Assembly: GCA_007130545.1 (NCBI GenBank)
Contig: SLSG01000212.1
Location: 1-7,148 of the forward strand
DNA from: Bacteroidales bacterium
Lineage (GTDB): Bacteria; Bacteroidota; Bacteroidia; Bacteroidales; UBA7960
Length of the DNA stretch: 7,148 nt
Reading direction: 5' to 3'
Each line of letters begins with the position of its first letter. Position 1 is the first letter of the stretch. The notes beneath the pieces were generated by a model that searched no databases, was not told where the DNA came from, and saw nothing but the letters and a program-made list of their open reading frames with translations. The position numbers and the translations under genes were made by a program. Positions 6,123-7,148 of this stretch are shown here, piece by piece.

Positions 6123-7148
6123 TCCCATATTAAATAAATGGTCTGCGGAACTGGACCAGGCCACGATGAAAAGCAATGCGCTGGTGGTGGCCCTGTTCTC
6201 GGTCCCGCAACGCCGCCTGCTGTTCGGGAATCTGGCTGCCAAGCATTTGCTGAAAGGAGAGGCCGGCAGCCTCGTGAACCCATCATTTGACCACCTGTGC
6301 GGGCAAGGGGCGGAGAACCCGGTATACGAGGGACTTCTGACCATCGGGGACAGCATCAGCGTGAACACCACGATCGAGGCCAGGGTCTGCATCAGGGCAG
6401 GGGAAATGCTGATCACCGGGGAGGTCAACCTGCAGAAGATCATTGACCAGAACACCCGCATGGCCCGGCTTAACCAGGAGATTAACAACCTGCAGCGGAT
6501 GCTGGTCAAGGAAAAGATCATGGTGGAGAACACGATGGAGGACCTGCAGCAGGCCAATGCCCAACTGGAGATCCTGAACCAGGAGAAGAACCGGTTTCTG
6601 AGCATTGCGGCACATGACCTCAGAAACCCCATATCCACGGCCATCTCGTATATTGATATTCTGCTCAACAATTCGGAAGTGTTTCCGGCGGACAGGAAAC
6701 AGAAATTCCTGAAGGTCATTGAAGAGCGCCTGCAGTTTTCTTTAAAGCTTATGGCCGAACTGCTGGACGTTTCCCGGATTGAATCCGGCTCCCTGCAATT
6801 AAAGGCCGAAATGAACAATTACCGGCAGCTGCTCGAACAAACCATCGAATTCAACCAGTTGGTCGGCAAGTGGAAAGATATAAGAGTCGGACTGGATTGC
6901 GGGGAGAAGGAGCTGGTCTTTTCTTTTGACCGCAACAAAATGGAGCAGGTTCTGAACAACCTGATCAGTAACGCCATCAAATATTCCAAACCTGGCACTT
7001 CCGTATCTGTAAGCGTGAAACGGGTCCACGGCATGGTGGAAACAGCCGTCAGCGACCAGGGTATTGGCATCCCGGAAAATGAATTGGGCCAGATATTTGA
7101 GCCCTTTAAAAAGTCCAGCTCCAGGCCAACGGCCGGGGAGAGCAGTAC
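6109..7148 (+). CDS. Soluble sensor histidine kinase with PAS-like N-terminus (partial, 3' end outside window)
   Basis: The frame is open from ATG 6109 to the right edge (346 codons seen). Residues about 15-110 resemble a PAS domain (LVVALFSVPQRRLLFGNLAAKHLL is PAS-like at its start). Residues about 110-160 form a coiled coil rich in Leu, Gln, Asn and Glu. The HisKA dimerisation helix carries the H box IAAHDLRNP, with phospho-acceptor H169. The ATPase domain shows the N box NLISNAIKYS (N284, N288), the G1 box SDQGIGIPE (D316) and the F box IFEPF (329-333); the window stops just before the expected G2 box. No transmembrane segment is visible, so it should sit in the cytoplasm and read an internal signal, plausibly from the B12 protein coded just upstream. 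The in-frame ATG at codon 20 (6166) is a possible alternative start, but would remove the overlap and part of the N-terminus. No response regulator is inside the window. Confidence 0.92.
   Translation, partial: MTPSDPILNKWSAELDQATMKSNALVVALFSVPQRRLLFGNLAAKHLLKGEAGSLVNPSFDHLCGQGAENPVYEGLLTIGDSISVNTTIEARVCIRAGEMLITGEVNLQKIIDQNTRMARLNQEINNLQRMLVKEKIMVENTMEDLQQANAQLEILNQEKNRFLSIAAHDLRNPISTAISYIDILLNNSEVFPADRKQKFLKVIEERLQFSLKLMAELLDVSRIESGSLQLKAEMNNYRQLLEQTIEFNQLVGKWKDIRVGLDCGEKELVFSFDRNKMEQVLNNLISNAIKYSKPGTSVSVSVKRVHGMVETAVSDQGIGIPENELGQIFEPFKKSSSRPTAGESS

Noticed and set aside
5262..6818. 518-codon open frame on the minus strand across the B12 gene and the kinase
   Set aside because: It is antisense to two genes with clear conserved motifs, and its translation (rich in Ser, Arg, His and Phe) shows no recognisable domain. 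It looks like a by-product of codon bias.

Overview
The window looks like a chromosomal stretch from a fairly GC-rich member of the Bacteroidota. Three things support this. An exact match to the phylum's -7 promoter element (TAnnTTTG, here TATCTTTG) lies upstream of cysS. None of the starts has a clear Shine-Dalgarno sequence. The CysS protein carries sequence features I associate with this phylum (KMG-type KMSKS loop, HHECE zinc motif). The genus cannot be told from the sequence.

Layout: all real genes are on the + strand. (1) Positions 3-230 are the last 75 codons of a gene, probably a patatin-like phospholipase. (2) The 91-bp gap holds a short hairpin plus T-tract that looks like an intrinsic terminator, running directly into the promoter for the next unit. 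(3) cysS (322-1812), cysteinyl-tRNA synthetase, appears complete. (4) After 13 bp comes a 1204-residue GH13 (alpha-amylase clan) protein (1826-5440). It has a central barrel with recognisable catalytic residues, long uncharacterised regions on both sides, and a repetitive Pro/Gly/Glu-rich linker. (5) After 10 bp comes a 223-residue stand-alone cobalamin-binding protein (5451-6122). It carries the W-x9-E-H cap signature and E-x-H-x-x-G motif known from B12 photoreceptors of the CarH type. (6) Overlapping its end by 14 bp is a soluble histidine kinase with a PAS-like N-terminus (6109 to the window edge, incomplete).

How they may work together: the tight spacing of cysS, the GH13 gene, the B12 protein and the kinase, with only one recognisable promoter, suggests one transcription unit. 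The most interesting part is the pair at the right end. A cobalamin sensor with no DNA-binding domain is translationally coupled to a kinase with no membrane segments and no B12 domain of its own. I infer a two-protein, B12-based (possibly light-sensing) signalling module that acts through phosphorelay rather than direct DNA binding. Its target is not visible. The adjacent alpha-glucan or maltosyl-type enzyme could be part of the output, or could simply be co-transcribed. cysS is most likely a housekeeping passenger.

No tRNA, rRNA, CRISPR array, insertion sequence or attachment site was seen, and no gene-free stretch exceeds 91 bp.
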